DNA from: Rhodococcus koreensis
GTDB lineage: Bacteria; Actinomycetota; Actinomycetes; Mycobacteriales; Mycobacteriaceae
Assembly (NCBI RefSeq): GCF_900105905.1
Contig: NZ_FNSV01000005.1
Span: 7,316,001-7,380,000, forward strand
Direction of reading: 5' to 3'
Length of the DNA stretch: 64,000 bases
The notes under the pieces are model-generated. The model searched no databases. It was not told the origin of the DNA and worked only from the letters and a program-made list of their open reading frames with translations. Both the position numbers and the translations under genes were made by a program. Below are positions 47,020-54,579 of the stretch, one piece after another (within the stretch, counting starts at the first letter, position 1; the number at the start of each line of letters is the position of its first letter).

Positions 47020-49903
47020 CGCGGCGTGCTCCTTCGGGGTCGACGAGGACGGTGCCGGTGACCTGCACGGCGACGAGGTTTCCGTCGACGGGGACGTGCA
47101 GGGTGTCGCCGATTCGGGTGTGGCCGCCCTTGACGAGGGCGAGGCCGAACGGGCGGCCGAGTTCGGCGCTCATATAGCTGGAGGTGACGTGCCCGAGCAT
47201 CGGGACGGGCGGCGGTGGCAGGGTGCCGTCGGGGCGGTGTTCGATGATCTGCGCGCCCTCGGGGAGGACGGTGTGTTGGTCGAGGGGTAGCAGGCCGACG
47301 AACTGTTTGCGCAGCGGGTTCTGGTTTTCCTGCCGGGTGAAGGAGCGTTTGCCGATGAAGTCGGCCTTCTTCTTCGACACCGCCCAGCTCATGCCGAGGT
47401 CCTGGGGGGTGACGGTGCCGTCGGTGTCCTGCCCGATGATCGGGTAGCCCTTTTCGGCGCGCAGGACGTGCATGGTTTCGGTGCCGTAGGGGGTGATGTG
47501 GTGTTTGTCGCCGGCGGCGATGAGGCGGGCCCAGATGGCGGGGGCGTGCCAGCCGCCGACGTTGACCTCGTAGGCGAGCTCGCCGGAGAAGCTGACCCGG
47601 GCGATGCGCACGTGCACGCCGGCGAGGGTGGTGTCCCGCCAGGCCATGAACGGGAACGCGTCGTTGGTGACGTCGAGGTCGCCGAAGACCTCCCCGATCA
47701 CGTCGCGGGAGCGCGGTCCGACGACGGGGAAGGTGGCCCAGTGTTCGGTGACGGAGGTGAGCCGGACCTGCAGGTGCGGCCATTCGGTTTGGAGCCATTC
47801 CTCCATCCAGTCGAGGATTTTCGCGGCGCCGCCGGTGGTGGTGAACACCTGGTAGCGGTCCTCGGCCAGGCGCATGATGGTGCCGTCGTCGATGACCATG
47901 CCGTCGACGCCGCACATGAGTCCGTAGCGGACCATGCCGACCTTGAGGGTGCTCATCATGTTGGTGTAGAGCATGTCGAGCAGCACCCCGGCGTCGGGTC
48001 CCTGGACGTCGATCTTGCCGAGGGTGGAGCCGTCGAGGATGCCGACGCCGGCGCGGACGGCGGCGCATTCGCGGAGCACCGCGGTGTCCATGTCCTCGCC
48101 GGGGTGCGGGTAGTAGCGGGGGCGTTTCCATTGGCCGACGTCCTCGAATACCGCGCCGCGGCCGAGGTGCCAGTCGTGTAGGGCGGTGACCCGTTCGGGG
48201 TCGAAGAGGGTGCCGCGGGCGCGGCCGGCGAGGGCGGCGAACGGGACCGGGGTGTAGGGGGGCCGGAAGGTGGTGGTGCCGAGGGTTTCGATCGGGCGGT
48301 GCAGGAGTTCGGCGGTGATGCCGGAGGAGATCACCCCGGACGTTTTGCCCTGGTCGTGGGCGGTGCCGATGGTGGTGTAGCGCTTGATGTGTTCCATCGA
48401 CGTCATGCCGGCGCCGACGGCGCGGGCGAGGTCGGCGACCGTGGCGTCGCGTTGGACGTCGACGAACTGGGTGTCCTGCCCCGCGGGGTCGGGGACCCGC
48501 CACAGGACCAGCGGCGGCAGGCCACCCGCATGGTCGGCATCAGCGGTGTCGGTGTCGGTGTCCGCGCCGGGGGCGGGGTCGATTGTCCGATCCGGAACGG
48601 TGAAGCCGAGGTCGCGCATGATCGACTGACCCGCGTTCTCGCCGTCGTGCAGGCAGCCGGGGAGGTCGAGAATGCCGTTGGCGGAGCCGGCGACGGTGAC
48701 GCCGTCGAGGGTCTCGCCGGGCACGAACGCACCCAGGGTGTCGTCGTACTTCAGTGTGCCGCGGGCCTGGGAGAACAGGTGCACGGCCGGGTTCCAGCCG
48801 CCGCTGACGAGCAGGGCGTCACACGCGAGCGGGATCGGGGTGCCGGTGGTGTCGTCGCGGGAGGTGACGAGGGCGTGGCTGACCCGGCCGTTGCCGCGGG
48901 TGCCGGACACGACGGATCCGGTGCGGACCGGGATGCCCCGCGTGTCGCATTCATGCTGCCAGCGGGTGGGGGCGGTGTCGCGGGCCTCGACGACCGCGTT
49001 GATGCGGACCCCGGCGTCGTGCAGGTCGATCGCCGCCTGGTAGGCGCTGTCGTTGGTGGTGAACACGACGGCCTGGGCGCCGACGGTGACGCCGTAGCGG
49101 TGCAGGAAGGTGCGGGCGCCGTGGGCGAGCATGATGCCGGGGCGGTCGTTGTCGGTGAACACGACGGGGCGCTCGTGGGCGCCGGCGGCGACGAGGATGT
49201 GCCGGGCCCGGATCCGCCACACCCGCTGCCGGCTGACCGCGGCCGGGGCCTGGCCACCGAGGTGGTCGGTGCGGCGCTGCAGGGCGAGGACGAAGCCGTC
49301 GTCGTAGTGGCCGAACGCGGTGGTGCGCTGCAGGTGCAGCACGTCCGGGTAGGTGGCGAGTTCGGCGACGGCGGCGGTGGCCCAGTCCAGGGCGGGGGCG
49401 CCGTCGATCAGATCCGTGGAGCCGAGGAGGTCGCCGCCGGCTTCGCTCTGCTCGTCGAGCAGCACCACCCGGGCGCCGGCGCGGGCGGCGGTGAGGGCGG
49501 CGGCGAGCCCGGCCGGGCCGGCGCCGGCGATCAGCAGGTCGGTGTGGTGGTGGGTGGCGTCGTATTTCGCCGAGTCCGGGATGGTCGCGAGCCGGCCCTG
49601 GCCGGGGATGCCGCGGGCGACGAGGCCGTCGAACAACTCGATGGTGGTGGCGAGCAGCATCGGCTCGGGGAAGGGTTCCTCGATCTGCACGAGGCCGCCG
49701 GTGTCCTCGGCCCAGGCGGCGGTGATGCCGCGGGGGCGGCCGAGTTTGATGCTGGTGGTGACCTGGTGGACGCCGTTCGCGAGCAGCGCGGAGCCGAGGG
49801 TGTCACCGGGGTGGCCGGTCAACTCTTGGCCGTCGAAGGTGAAGGTGTGGGTGGTGGTGCGGTCGAGGCGACCGCCCTGGCGGGTGCGGAAGGGTGCGTT
49901 CAC
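47012..49903 (-). CDS. soxA: Heterotetrameric sarcosine oxidase, alpha subunit
   Basis: The product has 963 residues from the GTG at 49903, which overlaps soxD by 4 bases. An N-terminal 2Fe-2S-ferredoxin-like domain without the cysteines (TFTFDGQELTGHPGDTLGSA) is followed by a Rossmann NAD/FAD domain (LLIAGAGPAGLAAALTAARAG and the later HILVAAGAHERPVVF). From about residue 570 comes the GcvT-like tetrahydrofolate domain (VGILDGSTLGKIDVQGPDAG, FSGELAYEVNVGGWHAPAIW). This subunit holds the NAD and folate sites. The methyl group of sarcosine leaves as 5,10-methylene-THF while the beta subunit passes electrons to oxygen. Confidence 0.94.
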   Translation of the reverse strand: MNAPFRTRQGGRLDRTTTHTFTFDGQELTGHPGDTLGSALLANGVHQVTTSIKLGRPRGITAAWAEDTGGLVQIEEPFPEPMLLATTIELFDGLVARGIPGQGRLATIPDSAKYDATHHHTDLLIAGAGPAGLAAALTAARAGARVVLLDEQSEAGGDLLGSTDLIDGAPALDWATAAVAELATYPDVLHLQRTTAFGHYDDGFVLALQRRTDHLGGQAPAAVSRQRVWRIRARHILVAAGAHERPVVFTDNDRPGIMLAHGARTFLHRYGVTVGAQAVVFTTNDSAYQAAIDLHDAGVRINAVVEARDTAPTRWQHECDTRGIPVRTGSVVSGTRGNGRVSHALVTSRDDTTGTPIPLACDALLVSGGWNPAVHLFSQARGTLKYDDTLGAFVPGETLDGVTVAGSANGILDLPGCLHDGENAGQSIMRDLGFTVPDRTIDPAPGADTDTDTADADHAGGLPPLVLWRVPDPAGQDTQFVDVQRDATVADLARAVGAGMTSMEHIKRYTTIGTAHDQGKTSGVISSGITAELLHRPIETLGTTTFRPPYTPVPFAALAGRARGTLFDPERVTALHDWHLGRGAVFEDVGQWKRPRYYPHPGEDMDTAVLRECAAVRAGVGILDGSTLGKIDVQGPDAGVLLDMLYTNMMSTLKVGMVRYGLMCGVDGMVIDDGTIMRLAEDRYQVFTTTGGAAKILDWMEEWLQTEWPHLQVRLTSVTEHWATFPVVGPRSRDVIGEVFGDLDVTNDAFPFMAWRDTTLAGVHVRIARVSFSGELAYEVNVGGWHAPAIWARLIAAGDKHHITPYGTETMHVLRAEKGYPIIGQDTDGTVTPQDLGMSWAVSKKKADFIGKRSFTRQENQNPLRKQFVGLLPLDQHTVLPEGAQIIEHRPDGTLPPPPVPMLGHVTSSYMSAELGRPFGLALVKGGHTRIGDTLHVPVDGNLVAVQVTGTVLVDPEGARRDG

Positions 49904-50178
49904 GATATCGTCGGCTTCTGCTCGGCCACGCGGTAGACGCTGTGGAATCGGTAGGTGGCGGTGTCGCGGACGGCGTTGAACCAGCGCCGGCAACCGGCGG
50001 CATGGGACCACCGTTCGGCGAACAGGCCTTTCGGGTTGGCGCGGAAGAACACGAACTGCGCCCACTGCTCGTCGGTCAACGCGGCCGGGTCTTCGGGGTA
50101 GTCGACGTGGGCCTGGCCGCCGTAGTGGAACTCGGTTTCCTCACGCGGCCCGCACCACGGGCATTCGATCAACTGCAT
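49900..50178 (-). CDS. soxD: Heterotetrameric sarcosine oxidase, delta subunit
   Basis: The product has 92 residues. The zinc site characteristic of SoxD is complete: ECPWCGPRE gives Cys6 and Cys9, and SHAAGCRRW gives His59 and Cys63. The conserved VFFRANPKGLFAERW precedes it. It lies 30 bases after soxB and overlaps soxA by 4 bases. It is a small structural subunit of the flavoenzyme complex. Confidence 0.94.
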   Translation of the reverse strand: MQLIECPWCGPREETEFHYGGQAHVDYPEDPAALTDEQWAQFVFFRANPKGLFAERWSHAAGCRRWFNAVRDTATYRFHSVYRVAEQKPTIS

Positions 50179-50208
50179 GCTGACTCCTGGTTGGTGTGCG
50201 GGGGTGGG

Positions 50209-51465
50209 TTAGTGGGCGACGGCGGCGGCGCCGTGCTCGTCGACGAGGGCGCCGGTGACGAACCGGTCGAGGCTGAACGGGGCGATGTAGTCGTGCGGTT
50301 CGTCGTTCGCGAGGGTGTCGGCCAGGCACCAGCCGAGCCCGGGGGTGGCCTTGAAGCCGCCGGTGCCCCACCCGCCGTTGAGGTAGACGTTGTCGTAGGG
50401 GGTGCGGCCGACGATCGGGGAGGCGTCGGGGCAGGTGTCGACGATGCCGCCCCAGGTGCGCAGCAGATGCGCGCGGGCGAAGACGGGGAACAATTCGACG
50501 GCGGCGGCCATCTGGCGTTCGATGATGTGGAAGGCGCCGCGTTGGCCGTAGCCGTTGTAGGAGTCGACGCCGGCGCCCATCACCAGTTCGCCCTTGTGGG
50601 CCTGGGAGACGTAGACGTGGATGGCGTTGGACATCACGATCGTCGGGTGCACCGGCTCGAGGAGTTCGGACACCAAAGCCTGCAGCGGGTGCGATTGCAG
50701 GGGGGTGGCGATGCCGAGCATGTCGGTGAGGGTGGAGGTGTGCCCGGCCGCACAGAGCGCGACCTGCCCGGTGGCGATGTCGCCGCGGGTGGTGCGGACC
50801 CCGGTCACCTTGTTGCCGTCGGTGACGAAGCCGGTGACCTCACAGTTCTGGATGATGTCGATGCCGGCCTGGTCGGCGCGGCGGGCGAACCCCCAGGCCA
50901 CGTAGTCGTGCTTGGCGATCCCGGCGCGGGGTTGGTAGGTGGCGCCGAGGACGGGGTAGCGGATGTCGGCGGAGATGTTGACCAGCGGGCAGAGTTTTTT
51001 GACCTCGTCGGGTCCGACCCATTCGGCGTCGATGCCGTTGAGTTTGTTGGCCTCGACCCGGCGGACGCTGTCGCGGACATCCTGGAGGCTGTGGGCGAGG
51101 TTGAGGACGCCGCGCTGGCTGAACAGGATCGGGTAGTCCAGGTCCTCCTCGAGGCCCTCCCACAGTTTCAGGGCGTGTTCGTAGATGCGGGTGCTCTCGT
51201 CCCACAAATAGTTCGACCGGATCAGGGTGGTGTTGCGGGCCATGTTGCCGCCCGCGAGCCACCCCTTCTCCAGCACGGCGACGTTGGTGATGCCGTGGTT
51301 CTTGGCGAGGTAGTGGGCGGTCGCGAGGCCGTGGCCGCCGCCGCCGACGATCACGATGTCGTAGGACTTCTTCGGTTCCGGGTTACGCCACAGAAAGTCC
51401 GGGTGGTCGGGCAGGTGCGCACCGGGCGGCGGGGTCGCTGCAGTGCCGGAGCTCAGGGTCGTCAT
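50209..51465 (-). CDS. soxB: Heterotetrameric sarcosine oxidase, beta subunit
   Basis: The product has 418 residues. FAD motif: YDIVIVGGGGHGLATAHYLA near residue 35. The histidine of GIAKHDYVAWGFARR (about 186) corresponds to the one that carries covalent FMN in this family. Near the end, NVYLNGGWGTGGFKATPG closes the active site. It oxidises sarcosine to the imine, passes electrons from FAD to FMN and on to oxygen, and delivers formaldehyde to the alpha subunit through an internal cavity. The ATG shares one base with the glyA stop. Confidence 0.95.
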   Translation of the reverse strand: MTTLSSGTAATPPPGAHLPDHPDFLWRNPEPKKSYDIVIVGGGGHGLATAHYLAKNHGITNVAVLEKGWLAGGNMARNTTLIRSNYLWDESTRIYEHALKLWEGLEEDLDYPILFSQRGVLNLAHSLQDVRDSVRRVEANKLNGIDAEWVGPDEVKKLCPLVNISADIRYPVLGATYQPRAGIAKHDYVAWGFARRADQAGIDIIQNCEVTGFVTDGNKVTGVRTTRGDIATGQVALCAAGHTSTLTDMLGIATPLQSHPLQALVSELLEPVHPTIVMSNAIHVYVSQAHKGELVMGAGVDSYNGYGQRGAFHIIERQMAAAVELFPVFARAHLLRTWGGIVDTCPDASPIVGRTPYDNVYLNGGWGTGGFKATPGLGWCLADTLANDEPHDYIAPFSLDRFVTGALVDEHGAAAVAH

Positions 51466-52787
51466 CAGTTCGTCTCCGTGAGGTCGGGGTAGAGCGGGAA
51501 CGCGGCGGCGAGGGCGTCGACCCGGGTGCGCAGGTCGTCGAGGCCGGTGTCGTCGGTGGCCGGGCGCAGGGCGTGGCTGATGATGTCGGCGACCTCGGTG
51601 AACGCGGCCTCGTCGAAACCGCGGGTGGCCAGGGCGGGGGTGCCGATCCGCACCCCGGAGGAGATCATCGGCGGGCGGGGGTCGAACGGGACGGCGTTGC
51701 GGTTGACGGTGATCCCCACCCGGTGCAGCCGGTCCTCGGCCTGCTTGCCGTCGAGTTCGGATTCGCGCAGGTCCACCAGCACCAGGTGCACGTCGGTGCC
51801 GCCGGAGACGACGTTGATGCCGGCGGCCCGCGAATCGGTTTGCAGGAGGCGGTCGGCGAGGATCTTCGCGCCGGTCAGGGTGCGCTGCTGGCGTTCGGCG
51901 AATTCGGGTTCGGCGGCGAGCTTGAACGCGACGGCCTTGCCGGCGATCACGTGCTCGAGCGGGCCGCCCTGCTGTCCGGGGAAGACCGAGGAGTTGAACT
52001 TCTTCGCCAGCGCCGCGTCGTTGGTGAGGATGACGCCGCCGCGGGGCCCGCCCAACGTCTTGTGGGTGGTGGAGGTGACCACGTGCGCGTGCGGGACGGG
52101 GGAGGGGTGCAGTCCGGCGGCGACCAGGCCGGCGAAGTGCGCCATGTCGACCATCAGGTAGGCGCCGACCTCGTCGGCGATGGCCCGGAACCGGGGGAAG
52201 TCGAGTTGGCGGGGGTACGCGGACCAGCCGGCCATGATCAGTTTCGGGCGGTGCTCGCGGGCCAGGCGTTCGACCTCGTCCATGTCGACGAGGTGGTCGT
52301 CCTCGCGGACGTGGTACGCGGCGACGTCGTAGAGCTTGCCGGAGAAGTTCAGCTTCATCCCGTGCGTGAGGTGACCGCCGTGCGCGAGATCCAACCCGAG
52401 GATGGAATCACCGGGGGTCAGCAGCGCCGCCATCGCCGCGGCGTTGGCCTGCGCCCCCGAATGCGGTTGCACGTTCGCGAACCCCGCACCGAACAGCGAC
52501 TTCAACCGGTCGATCGCCAACTGCTCGATGACGTCGACGTGCTCGCACCCCCCGTAATAGCGGCGGCCCGGGTAGCCCTCGGCGTACTTGTTGGTCAGCA
52601 CCGACCCCTGCGCCTGCATCACCGCGAGCGGCGCGAAATTCTCACTGGCGATCATCTCCAGGGTGCCCTGCTGCCGCGCCAACTCGGCCCCGATCGCCGC
52701 ATGCACGGCCGGATCGAGATCCACCAACCGCCGAGTCAACGTCGGGTTTGCTGCCGCCTCGGTGAGGTTTGCGGTGTCCACAGTCAT
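51465..52787 (-). CDS. glyA: Serine hydroxymethyltransferase
   Basis: The product has 440 residues. Typical motifs are QQGTLEMIASENFAP, NKYAEGYPGRRYYGGCE, HSGAQANAAAM, VDMAHFAGLVAAG and the PLP-lysine stretch VVTSTTHKTLGGPRGG. It combines glycine with 5,10-methylene-THF to serine, and so uses both products of the sarcosine oxidase encoded next in the operon. This gene leads the operon glyA-soxBDAG-folP-pabC. It is probably a pathway copy rather than the only SHMT of the genome. Confidence 0.95.
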   Translation of the reverse strand: MTVDTANLTEAAANPTLTRRLVDLDPAVHAAIGAELARQQGTLEMIASENFAPLAVMQAQGSVLTNKYAEGYPGRRYYGGCEHVDVIEQLAIDRLKSLFGAGFANVQPHSGAQANAAAMAALLTPGDSILGLDLAHGGHLTHGMKLNFSGKLYDVAAYHVREDDHLVDMDEVERLAREHRPKLIMAGWSAYPRQLDFPRFRAIADEVGAYLMVDMAHFAGLVAAGLHPSPVPHAHVVTSTTHKTLGGPRGGVILTNDAALAKKFNSSVFPGQQGGPLEHVIAGKAVAFKLAAEPEFAERQQRTLTGAKILADRLLQTDSRAAGINVVSGGTDVHLVLVDLRESELDGKQAEDRLHRVGITVNRNAVPFDPRPPMISSGVRIGTPALATRGFDEAAFTEVADIISHALRPATDDTGLDDLRTRVDALAAAFPLYPDLTETN

Positions 52788-52807
52788 GGTTCGCCTTTCT
52801 AGAAGGT

Positions 52808-52836
52808 CAGTTGACTTCGAACTAATATATCAACTG
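52808..52836. promoter_or_regulatory. Operator region between glyA and the GntR gene
   Basis: TAATATATCA (52823-52832) differs by one base from the TGATATATCA core of the other sites. CAGTTGA (52808-52814) and TCAACTG (52830-52836) form a wider perfect inverted repeat around it. It lies 21 bases upstream of glyA and serves a divergent intergenic space of 113 bases. Confidence 0.7.
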
Positions 52837-52900
52837 GAAAGTAGAGTAAGGTCAGGATCGGATAAAGGTCAATAGCTCCGGAAAATCAGGGAGACGAAAC

Positions 52901-53572
52901 ATGAGCCTGGCGCATTCCTCGGTCGCGGACACGGCATCGAACGGCGGCACCAACGCTGAACGCGCGTACGAGATCATCCGCGAACGCCTGGTCATGCTCG
53001 ATATCCGGCCGGGTGAGCCGATCAACGACGACCGCCTCGCCGAGGAACTCGGTTTCGGCCGCACCCCGGTGCGCGAGGCCCTCAAGCGCCTCGAACGCGA
53101 ACGCCTCGTCGTCGCCTACCCCCGCCGCGGCACCTTCGCCACCGCCGTCGACATGACCGACCTCGCCGACATCTCCGAGATCCGCAAACGACTCGAACCG
53201 ACCGCCGCCGCCCGCGCCGCGCGCTCCGCGACCCAGGACGCCCGGGCCCGACTCGCCGCGCTCGCCGCCGACATCGCCGAGATCTCCGACACCGAGGACC
53301 CCCGCGAGGTGCTGCGCAAGGACGTGCACGTGCACCGCGAGATCTACCGAGCCTCGGGCAACCCGCACCTCGAGGACATCCTCGTCAGCCTCGACGCCCA
53401 CGCCACCCGCATCTGGTGCCTGTTCCTCGACCGACTCCCCGACGTCGCCAGCCACGTCCGCGAGCATGCTGCCTTGCTGCAAGCCATCGTCGACGGCGAC
53501 GAGGACACCGCGTCCGCGCTCACCCTCGCGCATGTCGCCGGTTTCGAGCAGGCCATCCGCAAACTGCTGTAG
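52901..53572 (+). CDS. GntR-family (FCD domain) transcriptional regulator
   Basis: The product has 223 residues. The winged HTH is RAYEIIRERLVMLDIRPGEPINDDRLAEELGFGRTPVREALKRLERERLV. It is followed by the all-helical FCD ligand domain (ADISEIRKRLEPTAAARAA, KDVHVHREIYRASGNPHLEDIL with metal-site type Asp/His residues, SHVREHAALLQAIVDGDEDTA). FCD regulators bind short AT-centred palindromes, which fits the TGATATATCA sites of this island. It is divergent from glyA and shares its operator, so autoregulation is likely. It is the best candidate for the master repressor of the sarcosine/dimethylglycine genes. Confidence 0.92.
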   Translation: MSLAHSSVADTASNGGTNAERAYEIIRERLVMLDIRPGEPINDDRLAEELGFGRTPVREALKRLERERLVVAYPRRGTFATAVDMTDLADISEIRKRLEPTAAARAARSATQDARARLAALAADIAEISDTEDPREVLRKDVHVHREIYRASGNPHLEDILVSLDAHATRIWCLFLDRLPDVASHVREHAALLQAIVDGDEDTASALTLAHVAGFEQAIRKLL

Positions 53573-53587
53573 GCGGCGAAGCCGCCT
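53571..53587. terminator. Compact two-way hairpin joining gntR and purU ends
   Basis: AGGCGGC (53571-53577), GAA loop, GCCGCCT (53581-53587). The stem includes bases of both convergent stop codons, TAG of the GntR gene and TGA of purU, so it can act in both directions. No T tract. Confidence 0.65.
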
Positions 53588-54435
53588 CAACTGAAGACGA
53601 CCGTCCGGTGTCCGTGAAGCAGGACGCGGTTCTCGCAGTGCCAGCGCACGGCCCGGGAGAGTGCGAGGGCTTCGGCGTCCTGCCCGACGGTGGCGAGTCG
53701 CACCGGGTCGAAGGTGTGGTCGATGCGGATGACTTCCTGCTCGATGATGGGCCCTTCGTCGAGGTCGGGTGTCACGTAGTGGGCCGTCGCGCCCACCTGC
53801 TTGACGCCGCGATCGAACGCCTGGTGGTAGGGCTTGGCGCCCTTGAAACCGGGCAGGAACGAGTGGTGGATGTTGATCGCGCGCCCGCGGAGCGCCCGGC
53901 ATGCGTCGTCCGACAGCACCTGCATGTAGCGGGCCAGCACCACGAGGTCGGCGTCGTACCGGTCGACGAGCGACAGCAGTTCGGCTTCCGCCTCCGGCTT
54001 GGTCGTGGGGGTGACGGGAACGTGAACGAACGGCAGGCCGGCGGCCTCGGCCATCGGCCGCAGCACCTCGTGGTTGGAGACGACGGCGACGAGTTCGGCG
54101 CCGAGATTGCCTGCCCGCCAACGGAAGATGAGGTCGTTGAGGCAGTGGCCCATCTTCGACACCATCACGATGACGCGGGGCAGATCGCTGCCGTTGAATG
54201 TGAACGTCATGCCGAACTTCGCGGCCACGTCGGCGAATTGGGCGGTCAGGTGCTCGATGTCGACGTCGCCCGCCGACACGAACGACGTGCGGAGGAAGAA
54301 GGCGTCGCTGCGGGTGTCGTCGAACTGCTGATGTTCGGCGATGTCGCAGTTCTGCTCGAAGAGGAAGGAGCTGATGGCGTGCACGATCCCGGGACGCTGG
54401 GCGCAGCTGAGCGTCAGGGTGAAGGTCTGGGGCAT
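53587..54435 (-). CDS. purU: Formyltetrahydrofolate deformylase
   Basis: The product has 282 residues from the ATG at 54435, with a GAGGAG site upstream; the open frame extends 19 codons further, but that part covers the operator. The N-terminal ACT domain (LTLSCAQRPGIVHAISSFLFEQNCDIAEHQQF) is followed by the formyltransferase-like domain: VIMVSKMGHCLNDLIFR-type strand (as VIVMVSKMGHCLNDL), LARYMQVLS, NIHHSFLPGFKGAKPYHQA (catalytic His) and LDEGPIIEQ. It releases formate from 10-formyl-THF and so frees THF for the demethylating oxidases. It has its own TGATATATCA site. Confidence 0.94.
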   Translation of the reverse strand: MPQTFTLTLSCAQRPGIVHAISSFLFEQNCDIAEHQQFDDTRSDAFFLRTSFVSAGDVDIEHLTAQFADVAAKFGMTFTFNGSDLPRVIVMVSKMGHCLNDLIFRWRAGNLGAELVAVVSNHEVLRPMAEAAGLPFVHVPVTPTTKPEAEAELLSLVDRYDADLVVLARYMQVLSDDACRALRGRAINIHHSFLPGFKGAKPYHQAFDRGVKQVGATAHYVTPDLDEGPIIEQEVIRIDHTFDPVRLATVGQDAEALALSRAVRWHCENRVLLHGHRTVVFS

Positions 54436-54481
54436 GGGGTCTCCTCGAAGCGGAACCGTTGAGGTGTCAGTTCTATAGAAC

Positions 54482-54491
54482 TGATATATCA
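54482..54491. promoter_or_regulatory. TGATATATCA operator before purU
   Basis: Perfect 10-base palindrome TGATATATCA, 46 bases upstream of the purU start, within CTGATATATCAAG. It matches the cores at 44699 and 57127 exactly. Confidence 0.78.
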
Positions 54492-54579
54492 AGAATGCTA
54501 TTGCAGAGTGGAGAAGCGGGTCAAGGGGCCGGGGCCACCACCTGGCTGAGCGAGGCGGCGGACCCGGCGCCGGTGTGGT

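Noticed and set aside
48299..49936. 545-codon plus-strand frame opposite soxA
   Set aside because: Gly/Val/Asp-rich shadow of the minus-strand gene, with no conserved motifs.
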